Source of the DNA: Saprospiraceae bacterium
GTDB lineage: Bacteria; Bacteroidota; Bacteroidia; Chitinophagales; Saprospiraceae
NCBI GenBank assembly: GCA_016715465.1
Contig: JADKAA010000029.1
Span: 2,356,001-2,420,000, forward strand
Direction of reading: 5' to 3'
Length of the DNA stretch: 64,000 bases
Shown: positions 1 through 7,781 of the stretch, piece by piece
Numbering within the stretch: the first letter of the stretch is position 1
Layout: the number at the start of each line of letters is the position of its first letter
Program-made: the position numbers and the translations under genes
The notes under the pieces: generated by a model
Told to the model about the DNA's origin: nothing
The model's database searches: none
The model's input: the letters and a program-made list of their open reading frames with translations, nothing else

Positions 1-855
1 GGCACGGGCTGCCAATTCCTGGTGATTTATGGTCTTTGGACTGCTGGTCATGATGTCTTCCGCTTTAATGCCCTCATTAAAATTGTAGTTGACCAACATC
101 CTTCTGAGGTCCCCGTCGGTAATAATGCCAACTAGCTTATCTTCATGATTCAATACCGCAGTGGCGCCTAACCTTCCCGAGCTGATGGTCAGAATCACAT
201 CCTTAATTACGTTATCCACATATACTTTTGGTGCCTGATTGCAGTAACACAGGTCTTTGACGCGTGTATAAAGCATTTTGCCGAGATTACCTCCAGGGTG
301 TATCTGGGCAAAGTTTTGGGAAGTAAAGCCTTTGAGATTGAGCAACGCCATAGCCAGTGCGTCCCCCATCGCCAACTGGGCAACCGTACTTGCTGTAGGA
401 GCCAGGTTGTTGGGGTCGGCTTCTTTCTCGACCGGCAACCACAGCAGGTAATCACAGTGATGAGCCAGAAAGGATTCCTTATGGGATACCATGGCAATGG
501 TTTTATTCCCCATCGACCTGAGTATAGGCATCAACACTTTGAGTTCTGCGGTTTCTCCGCTTTTGGAAAGGCATATGACTATATCCTCCGCATCAATCTG
601 TCCCAGGTCACCATGCACTGCATCAGCGGCATGAATAAAAACTGACCTGCTTCCTGTAGAGTTGAGTGTGGCTGAGAGTTTTTGTCCAATCAACGCACTT
701 TTACCAATACCCGTGACCACAACCTTGCCTTTACATTGATACAGTGCCATCACTGCCTCAACATGAGACAAACCAAGAGATGCGTTGAGTGCTTCAAGTG
801 TGGATACTTCTATTTCCAGTGTGGCGTGGAGACTTTTTAAAATTTGGGCTTCCAA
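1..855 (-). CDS. kdsD: Arabinose-5-phosphate isomerase, KpsF/GutQ family (3' end beyond window)
   Basis: Translating the minus strand gives a SIS sugar-isomerase domain (GIGKSALIGQK, then SGETAE), followed by the start of a CBS pair (KDVILTISSGRLGA, GIITDGDLRR). This is the KpsF/GutQ architecture, which turns ribulose-5-phosphate into arabinose-5-phosphate for Kdo and so for LPS. The gene runs off the left edge with about 285 codons visible; the family usually has about 320. No in-frame ATG exists in the 5' part. I chose TTG at 855, which gives LEAQILKSLH before the conserved LEIE. TTG at 879 is an equal alternative. A TATCTTTG promoter box on this strand (927-934) lies just upstream and limits how far the start can move. 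Function is clear from motifs; the start is not. Confidence 0.85.
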   Translation of the reverse strand, partial: MEAQILKSLHATLEIEVSTLEALNASLGLSHVEAVMALYQCKGKVVVTGIGKSALIGQKLSATLNSTGSRSVFIHAADAVHGDLGQIDAEDIVICLSKSGETAELKVLMPILRSMGNKTIAMVSHKESFLAHHCDYLLWLPVEKEADPNNLAPTASTVAQLAMGDALAMALLNLKGFTSQNFAQIHPGGNLGKMLYTRVKDLCYCNQAPKVYVDNVIKDVILTISSGRLGATAVLNHEDKLVGIITDGDLRRMLVNYNFNEGIKAEDIMTSSPKTINHQELAARA

Positions 856-926
856 AAATGTACGGTATTTAATGGCCAAATGGCCGGATTCATAAGATAT
901 AAATTTCTTTTTAACCTCGATTCGGT

Positions 927-934
927 CAAAGATA
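927..934 (-). promoter_or_regulatory. Bacteroidota -7 box upstream of kdsD
   Basis: The plus strand reads CAAAGATA, so the minus strand reads TATCTTTG, a perfect match to the TAnnTTTG -7 consensus. No good -33 TTG is visible at the expected distance. Transcription would begin near 920. Confidence 0.45.
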
Positions 935-977
935 GGGCTTGAAGCGTGAATTCTTAAAATAAAAATTACCCTTTTTA

Positions 978-1011
978 TTTTGTCGTTTAAGAAAAAAAAA
1001 TTATAACTTTA
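978..1011 (+). promoter_or_regulatory. Putative promoter for recQ-aroQ
   Basis: TTTTG (978-982) is followed after 21 bases by TAACTTTA (1004-1011), one mismatch from TAnnTTTG. Spacing fits the -33/-7 arrangement of Bacteroidota. It would leave a leader of about 130 bases before recQ, longer than most leaders here. Confidence 0.45.
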
Positions 1012-1148
1012 GACGGCTTTTTCAAAAAAATGTCTGCCCGCCTTTTTATTTAACATGAGAAGTCGGCCCAAACTGGCTGAATTTTGGCAATTTAAGGGAT
1101 AGCGTTTATTTCATTTGGCCCTTAGAAATTTTTAGAAACGAAATTTAT

Positions 1149-3338
1149 ATGTACACCCTGGAGAAATCATTAAAGGAGTATTTTGGCTTTGACACTTTTA
1201 AGGGAGATCAAAAACCGATCATCGAAAGTGTTTTGGCTGGAAAAGATACTTTTGTGATTATGCCCACCGGAGGGGGCAAGTCTTTGTGTTATCAACTTCC
1301 TGCGCTTTTATTGCCAGGTACTGCCCTTATTATATCTCCCCTCATCGCGCTTATGAAAAACCAGGTGGACAGCATACGGGGATATAGTCAAAGCGACGAA
1401 CTGGCAGCTTTTTTAAATTCATCGCTTACCCGCACTCAAATGCGGGAGGTGAAAGAAGGCATTACCAACGGAACCACCAAAATGTTGTTTGTGGCGCCGG
1501 AAACCCTGACCAAAGATGAAAATATAGAATTTTTTCAGCAAACAAACATCTCCTTTGTCGCCATCGATGAAGCGCACTGCATCTCGGAATGGGGACACGA
1601 CTTCAGACCGGAATACCGCAGAATTCGGACCATGATCACGGCCATTGGCGCAGACATACCGCTGGTTGCCCTTACCGCAACTGCTACACCGAAAGTGCAG
1701 ACCGACATTGTCAAAAACCTGAATATGAAGGATGTCAATATTTTCATCTCTTCCTTCAACAGGGACAACCTGTATTACGAAATAAGACCTAAGCTAAACC
1801 GGGAACAGACGGTTAAAGAAATTGTACAATTTATCAAATCCATATCCGGTAAGTCGGGCATCATCTACGTACAAGCCAGAAAGACTACGGAAGAACTGGC
1901 AAAGGTGCTTTCTGTGAATGGCATCAAAGCATCTCCATACCATGCCGGACTGGATGCCAAAGTGCGTACCAAGGTGCAGGATGATTTCCTCATGGAAGAG
2001 ATTGAAGTCATTGTGGCAACCATTGCATTTGGCATGGGCATAGATAAGCCAGATGTCCGGTTTGTCATCCACTATGACATACCAAAGAGTATTGAAAACT
2101 ATTACCAGGAAACCGGCAGGGGTGGAAGAGATGGACTTGAGGGCAGGTGTCTCGCCTTTTATTCTTATAAAGACATCCTTAAACTTGAAAAATTCTTAAG
2201 AGATAAACCGGTATCCGAAAGGGAACTGGGTGCCCAGCTCATGGACGAAATCATAGCCTATTCAGAGACAGGGGCCTGCAGGCGAAAATTTTTACTCCAC
2301 TATTTTGGAGAACCCTACGACGAGACTAAGTGCGACAAAATGTGCGACAATTGCCGCCACCCCAAGGACAAAATCGAGGTCAAAAAAGAACTGTCGATGG
2401 CCATTAAAGCCATCAAAGAGATCAATGAGAGTTTCCTGATCAAGACGGTGATAGAATTTATAACCGGCAAAGCCACAAAGGAAATGAAGGATTTCCGCTT
2501 TGATAAATTACCATCCTTTGGCGTAGGAAAAGATTATGAAGACCTTTTCTGGCATTCCATCATAAGGCACGGCATCCTGAATAACCTTATTGAAAAGGAC
2601 ATCGAATTATATGGCCTGCTGAAAATAACAGACGACGGAAATAAATTCCTGGCCAAGCCATGGTCTGTCTCTATTCCGCTCAACCGGGACTTTAGCGAAG
2701 CCGAAGGAGACGACGTTTCCATGGGAGAGGGAGCTGCGGCTGTCCTGGATGAAGTATTGGTGAAACACCTGATAGAAATCAGGAAAAAAGAAGCGCGTAA
2801 GTACAACGTACAGCCATGGATTATTTTCCAGGAACCCTCCCTGCAGGATATGGCTACCTTTTATCCGGTGAGTATGGAGGACATGCTAAAAATCACCGGT
2901 GTAAACCAGGGAAAAGCGGCAAAGTATGCCAGACCTTTCATTGATTTCATCAGGCAGTACGTGGAAGAAAATGAAATCGAGAGACCCGATGAAATCCTCA
3001 TTCGACAGGTTGCCAATAAGAGCAAAGACAAGGTAACCATCATCCAGGGCATTGATAAAAAACTACCCCTTGAAGACATTGCCAGAAATGTAGGAAAAAC
3101 CATGGAGGAACTCCTGGAGGAATTGAATTTCATCGTTGACAATGGCACTAAACTCGACCTCGATTACTACATCGAGGAAGAAGTAGATCAGGAAATAGTA
3201 GATGAAATCTTTGAATACTACCAGGAGGCCGATTCGGCCTCCCTTATGGATGCCTATAAAGCATTGAAAGACGAGGACATCACCATAGAAGAGCTCAGCC
3301 TGGTGCGCATCAAGTTTATGTCGGAATACGCAAACTGA
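1149..3338 (+). CDS. recQ: ATP-dependent DNA helicase RecQ
   Basis: A 3'-5' superfamily 2 helicase of 729 residues acting in recombination and repair of stalled forks. In order: Q-motif region (residues 12-25), Walker A GGGKS (41-45), DEAH box (140-143), TATAT motif III (about 176-180), the helicase C lobe with the arginine-finger stretch QETGRGGRDG, a four-cysteine zinc site (ACRRK, then CDKMCDNC), a winged helix and an HRDC domain (about 530-610). A further 110 acidic residues follow HRDC, an extension I would expect in Bacteroidota RecQ. The start is the only ATG giving the Q motif close to the N-terminus. aroQ follows after two bases, so the two are probably co-transcribed. Confidence 0.96.
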   Translation: MYTLEKSLKEYFGFDTFKGDQKPIIESVLAGKDTFVIMPTGGGKSLCYQLPALLLPGTALIISPLIALMKNQVDSIRGYSQSDELAAFLNSSLTRTQMREVKEGITNGTTKMLFVAPETLTKDENIEFFQQTNISFVAIDEAHCISEWGHDFRPEYRRIRTMITAIGADIPLVALTATATPKVQTDIVKNLNMKDVNIFISSFNRDNLYYEIRPKLNREQTVKEIVQFIKSISGKSGIIYVQARKTTEELAKVLSVNGIKASPYHAGLDAKVRTKVQDDFLMEEIEVIVATIAFGMGIDKPDVRFVIHYDIPKSIENYYQETGRGGRDGLEGRCLAFYSYKDILKLEKFLRDKPVSERELGAQLMDEIIAYSETGACRRKFLLHYFGEPYDETKCDKMCDNCRHPKDKIEVKKELSMAIKAIKEINESFLIKTVIEFITGKATKEMKDFRFDKLPSFGVGKDYEDLFWHSIIRHGILNNLIEKDIELYGLLKITDDGNKFLAKPWSVSIPLNRDFSEAEGDDVSMGEGAAAVLDEVLVKHLIEIRKKEARKYNVQPWIIFQEPSLQDMATFYPVSMEDMLKITGVNQGKAAKYARPFIDFIRQYVEENEIERPDEILIRQVANKSKDKVTIIQGIDKKLPLEDIARNVGKTMEELLEELNFIVDNGTKLDLDYYIEEEVDQEIVDEIFEYYQEADSASLMDAYKALKDEDITIEELSLVRIKFMSEYAN

Positions 3339-3340
3339 CC

Positions 3341-3781
3341 ATGGCTCATATTGTAATACTAAACGGACCCAATCTCAACCTTATAGGAAAAAGACAGCCC
3401 GAAATATATGGCACCATGGGTTTTGATGAATACATACCTTATCTGAAAGGTCTTTTTTTGCCGCACCTCATCACTTACCACCAAAGCAATCACGAAGGAA
3501 CACTTATTGACTGGCTGCATCAATACGGCTTCGATGCCCATGGCCTCATTCTGAATGCCGGTGGCCTTACCCATACCTCAGTTTCTCTGGCAGATGCGGT
3601 TGCGGCTATCAAGTGTCCAGTGGTAGAAGTCCATATTTCCAACATTAATGAAAGGGAAATTTTTAGAAAAAATTCGTATCTGAAGCCGGTTTGTGTACAT
3701 TCAGTTGTCGGAAAGGGCTTACATGGATACGAACTCGCCATTGACCATATACTAGAAAAACTAGCCCCGGAATCATTATAA
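3341..3781 (+). CDS. aroQ: 3-dehydroquinate dehydratase, type II
   Basis: This enzyme removes water from 3-dehydroquinate to give 3-dehydroshikimate in the shikimate pathway. The 146 residues match the usual type II length. Family signatures are the N-terminal ILNGPNLNL, RQPEIYG with the catalytic tyrosine (Y23), the loop arginine R18, LNAGGLTHTS, and the catalytic histidine in VEVHISN (H98). The ATG lies two bases after the recQ stop, so translation is likely coupled. No other shikimate gene is nearby. Confidence 0.95.
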   Translation: MAHIVILNGPNLNLIGKRQPEIYGTMGFDEYIPYLKGLFLPHLITYHQSNHEGTLIDWLHQYGFDAHGLILNAGGLTHTSVSLADAVAAIKCPVVEVHISNINEREIFRKNSYLKPVCVHSVVGKGLHGYELAIDHILEKLAPESL

Positions 3782-3785
3782 TTTT

Positions 3786-3793
3786 TATATTTG
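3786..3793 (+). promoter_or_regulatory. Bacteroidota -7 box upstream of the 3834 gene
   Basis: TATATTTG is a perfect TAnnTTTG match 40 bases before the ATG at 3834. No TTG is found at the -33 position. Confidence 0.35.
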
Positions 3794-3833
3794 AATTTCT
3801 AAAATCTTAATTTACCATTTAAAATTTAAAACA

Positions 3834-4331
3834 ATGAAACAAATGAAAATTTTCTTGACAGCGATGAGCCTTATGGTTTTAATCAATGTCACTTCAGCAC
3901 AGGACTACAAATCTGCCATCGGTCTTAAACTCGGCTATGGACTTGTGGGAAGCTATAAGACCTTCCTCAATGAAAAAGCCGCCCTTGACATCTTTGGTGG
4001 TATCCGCTGGGGTGGAATTGCTGCAGGAGCGTATTACGAAGTCCACTCGCCGATCAAATCTGTTGACAGGTTGAAATGGTACTGGGGCCTTGGTGGTTCA
4101 TTCACTACCTGGGATTATGGCTATGCAGGCTTTGATTCTTATTATGAAGTCGGTGTGTCTGGGGTTCTTGGCCTGGATTACAGCTTTGAGGAATATCCAG
4201 TAAATGTGAGTGTGGACTGGGCACCTACGATTGTCTTGCTCGATAACTATGACTATGCAGGTGTCAGCCTTAGCAGGTTCAGAAGCGGTTATGGCGCGTT
4301 GTCTGTCAGGTATATTTTGGGTAAATCTTAA
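3834..4331 (+). CDS. Small outer-membrane beta-barrel protein, hypothetical
   Basis: This 165-residue protein has an N-terminal signal peptide ending near TSAQ (residue 22). The rest is made of alternating aromatic/glycine strands (IGLKLGYG, YWGLGGSFTTW, SGVLGLDYSF, SVRYILGKS), as expected of a small eight-stranded outer-membrane barrel. It resembles the product at 29978 in size, signal peptide, the opening QxYxxxxGxxxG and the C-terminal LSVRY/LSIRY strand, so the two may be distant paralogues. No enzymatic motif is visible and I do not know its function. ATG 3834 is preferred over 3843 only because it is first. Confidence 0.8.
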   Translation: MKQMKIFLTAMSLMVLINVTSAQDYKSAIGLKLGYGLVGSYKTFLNEKAALDIFGGIRWGGIAAGAYYEVHSPIKSVDRLKWYWGLGGSFTTWDYGYAGFDSYYEVGVSGVLGLDYSFEEYPVNVSVDWAPTIVLLDNYDYAGVSLSRFRSGYGALSVRYILGKS

Positions 4332-4524
4332 TTAAAGGTGAGGTATTAACTAAGTTTATGCTTATAATATTTAATTCTGTAAAAGTGTCATGATTTGCTC
4401 TTATTCAAAATGAATAATGCAAATTATGCTGTTTTGCAATTAAAAATACTCCGGTCTCATAAATCTGGAGGGAGGATACTTTTTATTTTACACTTTAATT
4501 TTATACGTGATTTAAAAATATTCC

Positions 4525-4532
4525 TATCTTTA
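4525..4532 (+). promoter_or_regulatory. Probable -7 box for the 4573 gene
   Basis: TATCTTTA differs from TAnnTTTG at the last base and sits 40 bases before the ATG. The rest of the 241-base gap before it is AT-rich; I see no -33 TTG at the right distance. Confidence 0.3.
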
Positions 4533-4572
4533 CTTAAATTAAAACCTTATTATTTAACCTAAATTAGTTTTT

Positions 4573-5031
4573 ATGAAGAAATTATACCTGTTGGTTTTTG
4601 TTCTGGGATGCTGTTTTAGCCTTTCGGCAACCACGACAAATCCGGGAAAAATGAAGGCAAAAAAAGAGGTAATCGAACAGGAACTCGCTGACCTCAACCA
4701 AATCGAAAAAATCATTGCCGAAGAAGGACTTACCTACGAGCAGTTGGCTGCCAAGTATCCTGAGTTGGTTGCAAAGACCAACTTGTCTGCTGCAGCCAGC
4801 GAAGATGGCATCATGGAAAATGCAAGTGGCACTCCTCTTGGTATTGGTGGCTTTTGGTGGGGATTCTGCCTCGGATGGGTAGGTATGCTGATTGTATATC
4901 TTACCATGGATGAAGGTGCTGCCAGGAAACAACAGGTGATGAATGCCCTCTGGGGTTGTTTAATTGCCTATGCTTTGTTCTTTATCATTTATGTGGGAAT
5001 TGTTGGCGCATCACTGGCTAGCTTATATTAA
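4573..5031 (+). CDS. Small exported membrane protein, hypothetical
   Basis: A protein of 152 residues with a signal peptide (cleavage probably after LSAT), a charged helical segment (about 25-65, rich in E and K), then a glycine/tryptophan motif GIGGFWWGFCLGWVG that begins the first of two membrane helices. The second helix is near the C-terminus (ALWGCLIAYALFFIIYVG). I have a general memory of similar Bacteroidota proteins with an FxWGFCLGxVG helix, but no function is known to me. It has its own promoter-like box and is followed by a strong hairpin (5056-5085), so it may be a single-gene unit, with the lolA-like operon starting beyond. Confidence 0.8.
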   Translation: MKKLYLLVFVLGCCFSLSATTTNPGKMKAKKEVIEQELADLNQIEKIIAEEGLTYEQLAAKYPELVAKTNLSAAASEDGIMENASGTPLGIGGFWWGFCLGWVGMLIVYLTMDEGAARKQQVMNALWGCLIAYALFFIIYVGIVGASLASLY

Positions 5032-5055
5032 TCCCTATTACATAAAAGAATTCTC

Positions 5056-5090
5056 AGTAAAGTGCGGAAATTTCCGCACTTTACTTTTTT
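5056..5090 (+). terminator. Perfect 15-bp palindromic terminator or attenuator
   Basis: AGTAAAGTGCGGAAA (5056-5070) is followed immediately by its exact reverse complement (5071-5085), then a T-run to 5090. This is a textbook intrinsic terminator for the 4573 gene. The next start codon is only eight bases beyond the T-run, which makes an additional regulatory role on the 5099 operon possible. Confidence 0.75.
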
Positions 5091-5098
5091 AAAACCCT

Positions 5099-5743
5099 AT
5101 GTACGTGCTAAAATCTACCATCTTCCTTCTCATTTTACTCGTTTTTGCTCCTGCATCTTACAGCCAGAAGCATCATCTTTTCAAAGCCGATTTTGTAATC
5201 AAGGAGAAAAGGACCGGTACAGAAAAATCAAGCCTCATGATGGGGAAAGTGAGCTATGACAACTTACTCAGCAAGTCTGAATACGACTTATTTTTTCCAA
5301 AAAAAGAACGATGGGTCATCCAAGATTCTTTCCTGACCAAATATGAGGGAGACTCCATTGTTTCTAAAAGCAAACTACAGCAGGTTAATGATTACATCAT
5401 GTTTAAAAACATTCTTGAATATAAGGACAATGATTTTGGGCTTACCTCTGCTGGTTTTCATATCACAGCTGTTGAAGAAACGGATGAAGAACTCATCATG
5501 GAGTGGGAACCTCCAGCCAATTTTCAGACTTTTTTGATGAAAGTGGTGACGCACGTGCGGGATAACCTGTTGATGGGCATTATCTTTATAGACACAGAAG
5601 ATAAAGAAATCAGTAAAGCTTTTTATGAAAATTACGAAATTGTCAAAGACCTGCCTGTGCCAATGAAAATAACTTCTCATTTTACCGGCCTGAAAGAGGA
5701 CTTGTACAAATCAATCAGCTTTAAAAATGTACACATTGAATAA
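5099..5743 (+). CDS. LolA-like outer-membrane lipoprotein carrier family protein
   Basis: 214 residues with a clear signal peptide (hydrophobic core LLILLVFAPASYSQ). The mature part is a run of beta strands with LolA-like features: FKADFVIKEKRTG, the GKVSYDN turn and DLFFPKKERWVIQDSFL, which resemble the incomplete barrel that carries lipoproteins across the periplasm in LolA. Similarity is judged by eye and is weak, so a generic LolA-like or DUF-type carrier is the safe call. Only one start fits the signal peptide. The gene is first in a tight operon (overlaps of 17 and 4 bases with the two that follow), next to a YidD-domain protein, which supports a role in envelope protein or lipoprotein handling. 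Confidence 0.65.
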   Translation: MYVLKSTIFLLILLVFAPASYSQKHHLFKADFVIKEKRTGTEKSSLMMGKVSYDNLLSKSEYDLFFPKKERWVIQDSFLTKYEGDSIVSKSKLQQVNDYIMFKNILEYKDNDFGLTSAGFHITAVEETDEELIMEWEPPANFQTFLMKVVTHVRDNLLMGIIFIDTEDKEISKAFYENYEIVKDLPVPMKITSHFTGLKEDLYKSISFKNVHIE

Positions 5744-6146
5744 ACATAGTTTCCCGCTTTTATTTGCCCTTACTATCGTTTGTTTAATGCCGGCCATAGG
5801 GCAAACTCCGGAGGATTTTCAGTTTTCAAAAGCCCTGGCAGTTGAATCACACAAATCTACAGTATATACCACTTTTAAATCGCACATTGCCGAAAACCAA
5901 AATGAAATACAACTGCTGTTTTCCGGCTTGTTTTTTTTCTACAAAGAATTCCTTTCTTCTCAGGATGCCAATAAATGTGCTTTTTCTCCTTCATGTTCTC
6001 TGTATGGCATTATGGCCGTAAAACAAAATGGACTGATAAAGGGAGGCATTATGACCCTTGACAGGCTCACCCGGTGTAATGGACTTAGTCCGGAAAAATA
6101 TGAAATAGATGTCAAAAACCGGGTTTTAATCGATCCTGTGGAATGA
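5727..6146 (+). CDS. Exported YidD-domain protein
   Basis: Residues 83-125 carry the YidD (DUF37) signature: CAFSPSCSLYG, then KQNGLIKG and LDRLTRCNG, with cysteines at 84, 90 and 117. Classical YidD is about 80 residues, cytoplasmic, and helps YidC insert membrane proteins. This one is 139 residues, and the first 26 (LLFALTIVCLMPAIGQ) look like a cleavable signal peptide, followed by about 50 residues with no match I recognise. If exported, the domain would act in the periplasm. The start overlaps the upstream gene by 17 bases and the next gene overlaps it by 4, so it is firmly within the operon. Confidence 0.8.
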   Translation: MYTLNKHSFPLLFALTIVCLMPAIGQTPEDFQFSKALAVESHKSTVYTTFKSHIAENQNEIQLLFSGLFFFYKEFLSSQDANKCAFSPSCSLYGIMAVKQNGLIKGGIMTLDRLTRCNGLSPEKYEIDVKNRVLIDPVE

Positions 6147-6970
6147 CATTTCCCATGCAAAAAATGTTGGTGTTTATCTGTCTGATGCTCATTAAGCTGA
6201 CTATTGTGGCACAGGATCTAAAAAAAGACAGCTTGCAGATGAGTGGATTTGCCCGTTTCCTGTATGATCAAAACCTCTATGAGTTTGCCGCACAGGAGTA
6301 TGAAAGACTCACCTATCTTTATCCGTTGGATAAGCACCACCTGATCATGTTGCTAAAATCCTACAGGAAATTAAACCAATACGACAAAATTGAACAAAAG
6401 GGATCCACCCTTAGTCTAGACGATGATCAAATTTTGAAAGAGTACCTTCTTTCGTTGGCTTTGAATGAACAAGCAGATGTGGCTGAACTTATTTACAGCC
6501 AACATCCAAATGTACTTTCTTCCAGTGACGCCAGAAGACTGGAACTTGACTTTAAAGTAATGAAACAGGACTGGTCAGCCGCTGACCAGCTTTATCATAA
6601 ATTTGGCATCCAGGATGCTGGATATTATGCCTTAATAAGAAAAGGCATTGCTCAAAAATATAAGAGTCCATGGAAAGCGGGCTTGCTTTCGGGCATCCTG
6701 CCAGGATCCGGGCGGTTATATGCAAAAGATACCAAAGATGGCATCATTAGTTTTATCTTTATTGCCACTACGACTTATCAGGCCTACAGGAGATTTTCTA
6801 AAGGTGGAATAAAATCAGCAGGTGGATGGATTTATGGAGGATTTGCCACCGGCTTTTATATCGCCAATATTTACGGCTCCGTGAATGCGGCAAAAAAATA
6901 TAACAAACAACAGAAGGCTAAACTACATGCGGAAGGTAAAAACCATATTGACCTTTATTACGGTAATTAG
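6143..6970 (+). CDS. TPR-like protein with PGSG membrane domain (paralogue 1)
   Basis: 275 residues. A signal peptide (LVFICLMLIKLTIVAQ) is followed by helical repeats typical of tetratricopeptide-like proteins (YDQNLYEFAAQEYERL; later DWSAADQLYHKFG). Near residue 185 comes LLSGILPGSGRLYAKDTKDG and two hydrophobic segments, the kind of PG-rich membrane module found in DUF5683-type proteins. The next gene has the same layout, so the two arose by duplication. The ATG overlaps the YidD-like stop (ATGA). Function unknown; the context suggests an envelope assembly role together with the LolA-like and YidD-like proteins. Confidence 0.75.
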   Translation: MTFPMQKMLVFICLMLIKLTIVAQDLKKDSLQMSGFARFLYDQNLYEFAAQEYERLTYLYPLDKHHLIMLLKSYRKLNQYDKIEQKGSTLSLDDDQILKEYLLSLALNEQADVAELIYSQHPNVLSSSDARRLELDFKVMKQDWSAADQLYHKFGIQDAGYYALIRKGIAQKYKSPWKAGLLSGILPGSGRLYAKDTKDGIISFIFIATTTYQAYRRFSKGGIKSAGGWIYGGFATGFYIANIYGSVNAAKKYNKQQKAKLHAEGKNHIDLYYGN

Positions 6971-7781
6971 TCTCTTTTTACCTGGTAGGGCACAGGATTT
7001 AACGGCGAATTACCAACTGGCTGAGCAGCTGTTCTTCCATAAACTCTATGACAACGCACTAAAGGAGTACCTTAGGGTATATTACCGGGATTCCACTAAC
7101 TTATATGCAGGCGCCTGTAAAAAAATTGCACAGTGTTTCCTGTTAAGAGGTGATGAGAAAAATGCCATCAGGTATCTCGATATATATTTTTTTAAACTGC
7201 CCTACCTGCATGCGGAAAGGAATGAAGTAAGATACCAAAAACAAAAGATCTTCCTTCTGGAAAAAAATTACAATAAAGCACTGGTCGAAATATTGCAGGT
7301 TAATAAAAAAAGTGAGCCAGACCTTGATCGCTATTTTTTTATGACCGGAGTAAACTATCTTTTCGCAGATCAGTATGACAAAGCCAGGTCGCAATTTTTG
7401 AAGCTTCGCTACGCTGCGCGTATAGATACCATACAATTGAATCAATCATTGAAAAAACTGGCGAAAAACCAGAAAAAGAAACCAGGTCTGGCCCGTTGGA
7501 TGAGCGCTGTAATTCCCGGCAGCGGACAAATGGTCAATGGTGAAATAAAAGATGGCCTAAACTCGCTGGGCTTGTTTTCGGCGTTTGCGGCTTTATACAT
7601 TGACCTTATTCCTGATCTTGGCTTTGGTGATGCTACCCTTACCGTAGGCCCGTGGTTGATAAGATACTATCTGGGTGGTCTTGGAAATGCGGTAAGGGCT
7701 GCCCAAAATAAAAAGTTAAACACAAAACAAAAACTGATCGGAGAAATGGTAAGAAACATAGAACGCGCCAAAGTCCATTAA
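6927..7781 (+). CDS. TPR-like protein with PGSG membrane domain (paralogue 2)
   Basis: 284 residues from ATG 6927, chosen because it starts a good signal peptide (TILTFITVISLFLPGRAQ); an upstream in-frame ATG at 6885 would place 14 charged residues before it. TPR-like repeats follow (AEQLFFHKLYDNALKEYLRV; RGDEKNAIRYLDIYF), then VIPGSGQMVNGEIKDG near residue 196 and a hydrophobic C-terminal region. It overlaps the preceding paralogue by 44 bases. It ends tail-to-tail with the queD-like gene, the two stop codons sharing TTAA at 7778-7781. Confidence 0.75.
   Translation: MRKVKTILTFITVISLFLPGRAQDLTANYQLAEQLFFHKLYDNALKEYLRVYYRDSTNLYAGACKKIAQCFLLRGDEKNAIRYLDIYFFKLPYLHAERNEVRYQKQKIFLLEKNYNKALVEILQVNKKSEPDLDRYFFMTGVNYLFADQYDKARSQFLKLRYAARIDTIQLNQSLKKLAKNQKKKPGLARWMSAVIPGSGQMVNGEIKDGLNSLGLFSAFAALYIDLIPDLGFGDATLTVGPWLIRYYLGGLGNAVRAAQNKKLNTKQKLIGEMVRNIERAKVH

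Noticed and set aside
207..645. Two overlapping frames inside the kdsD region
   Set aside because: They lie on other frames of a clear SIS/CBS gene and show no family features.
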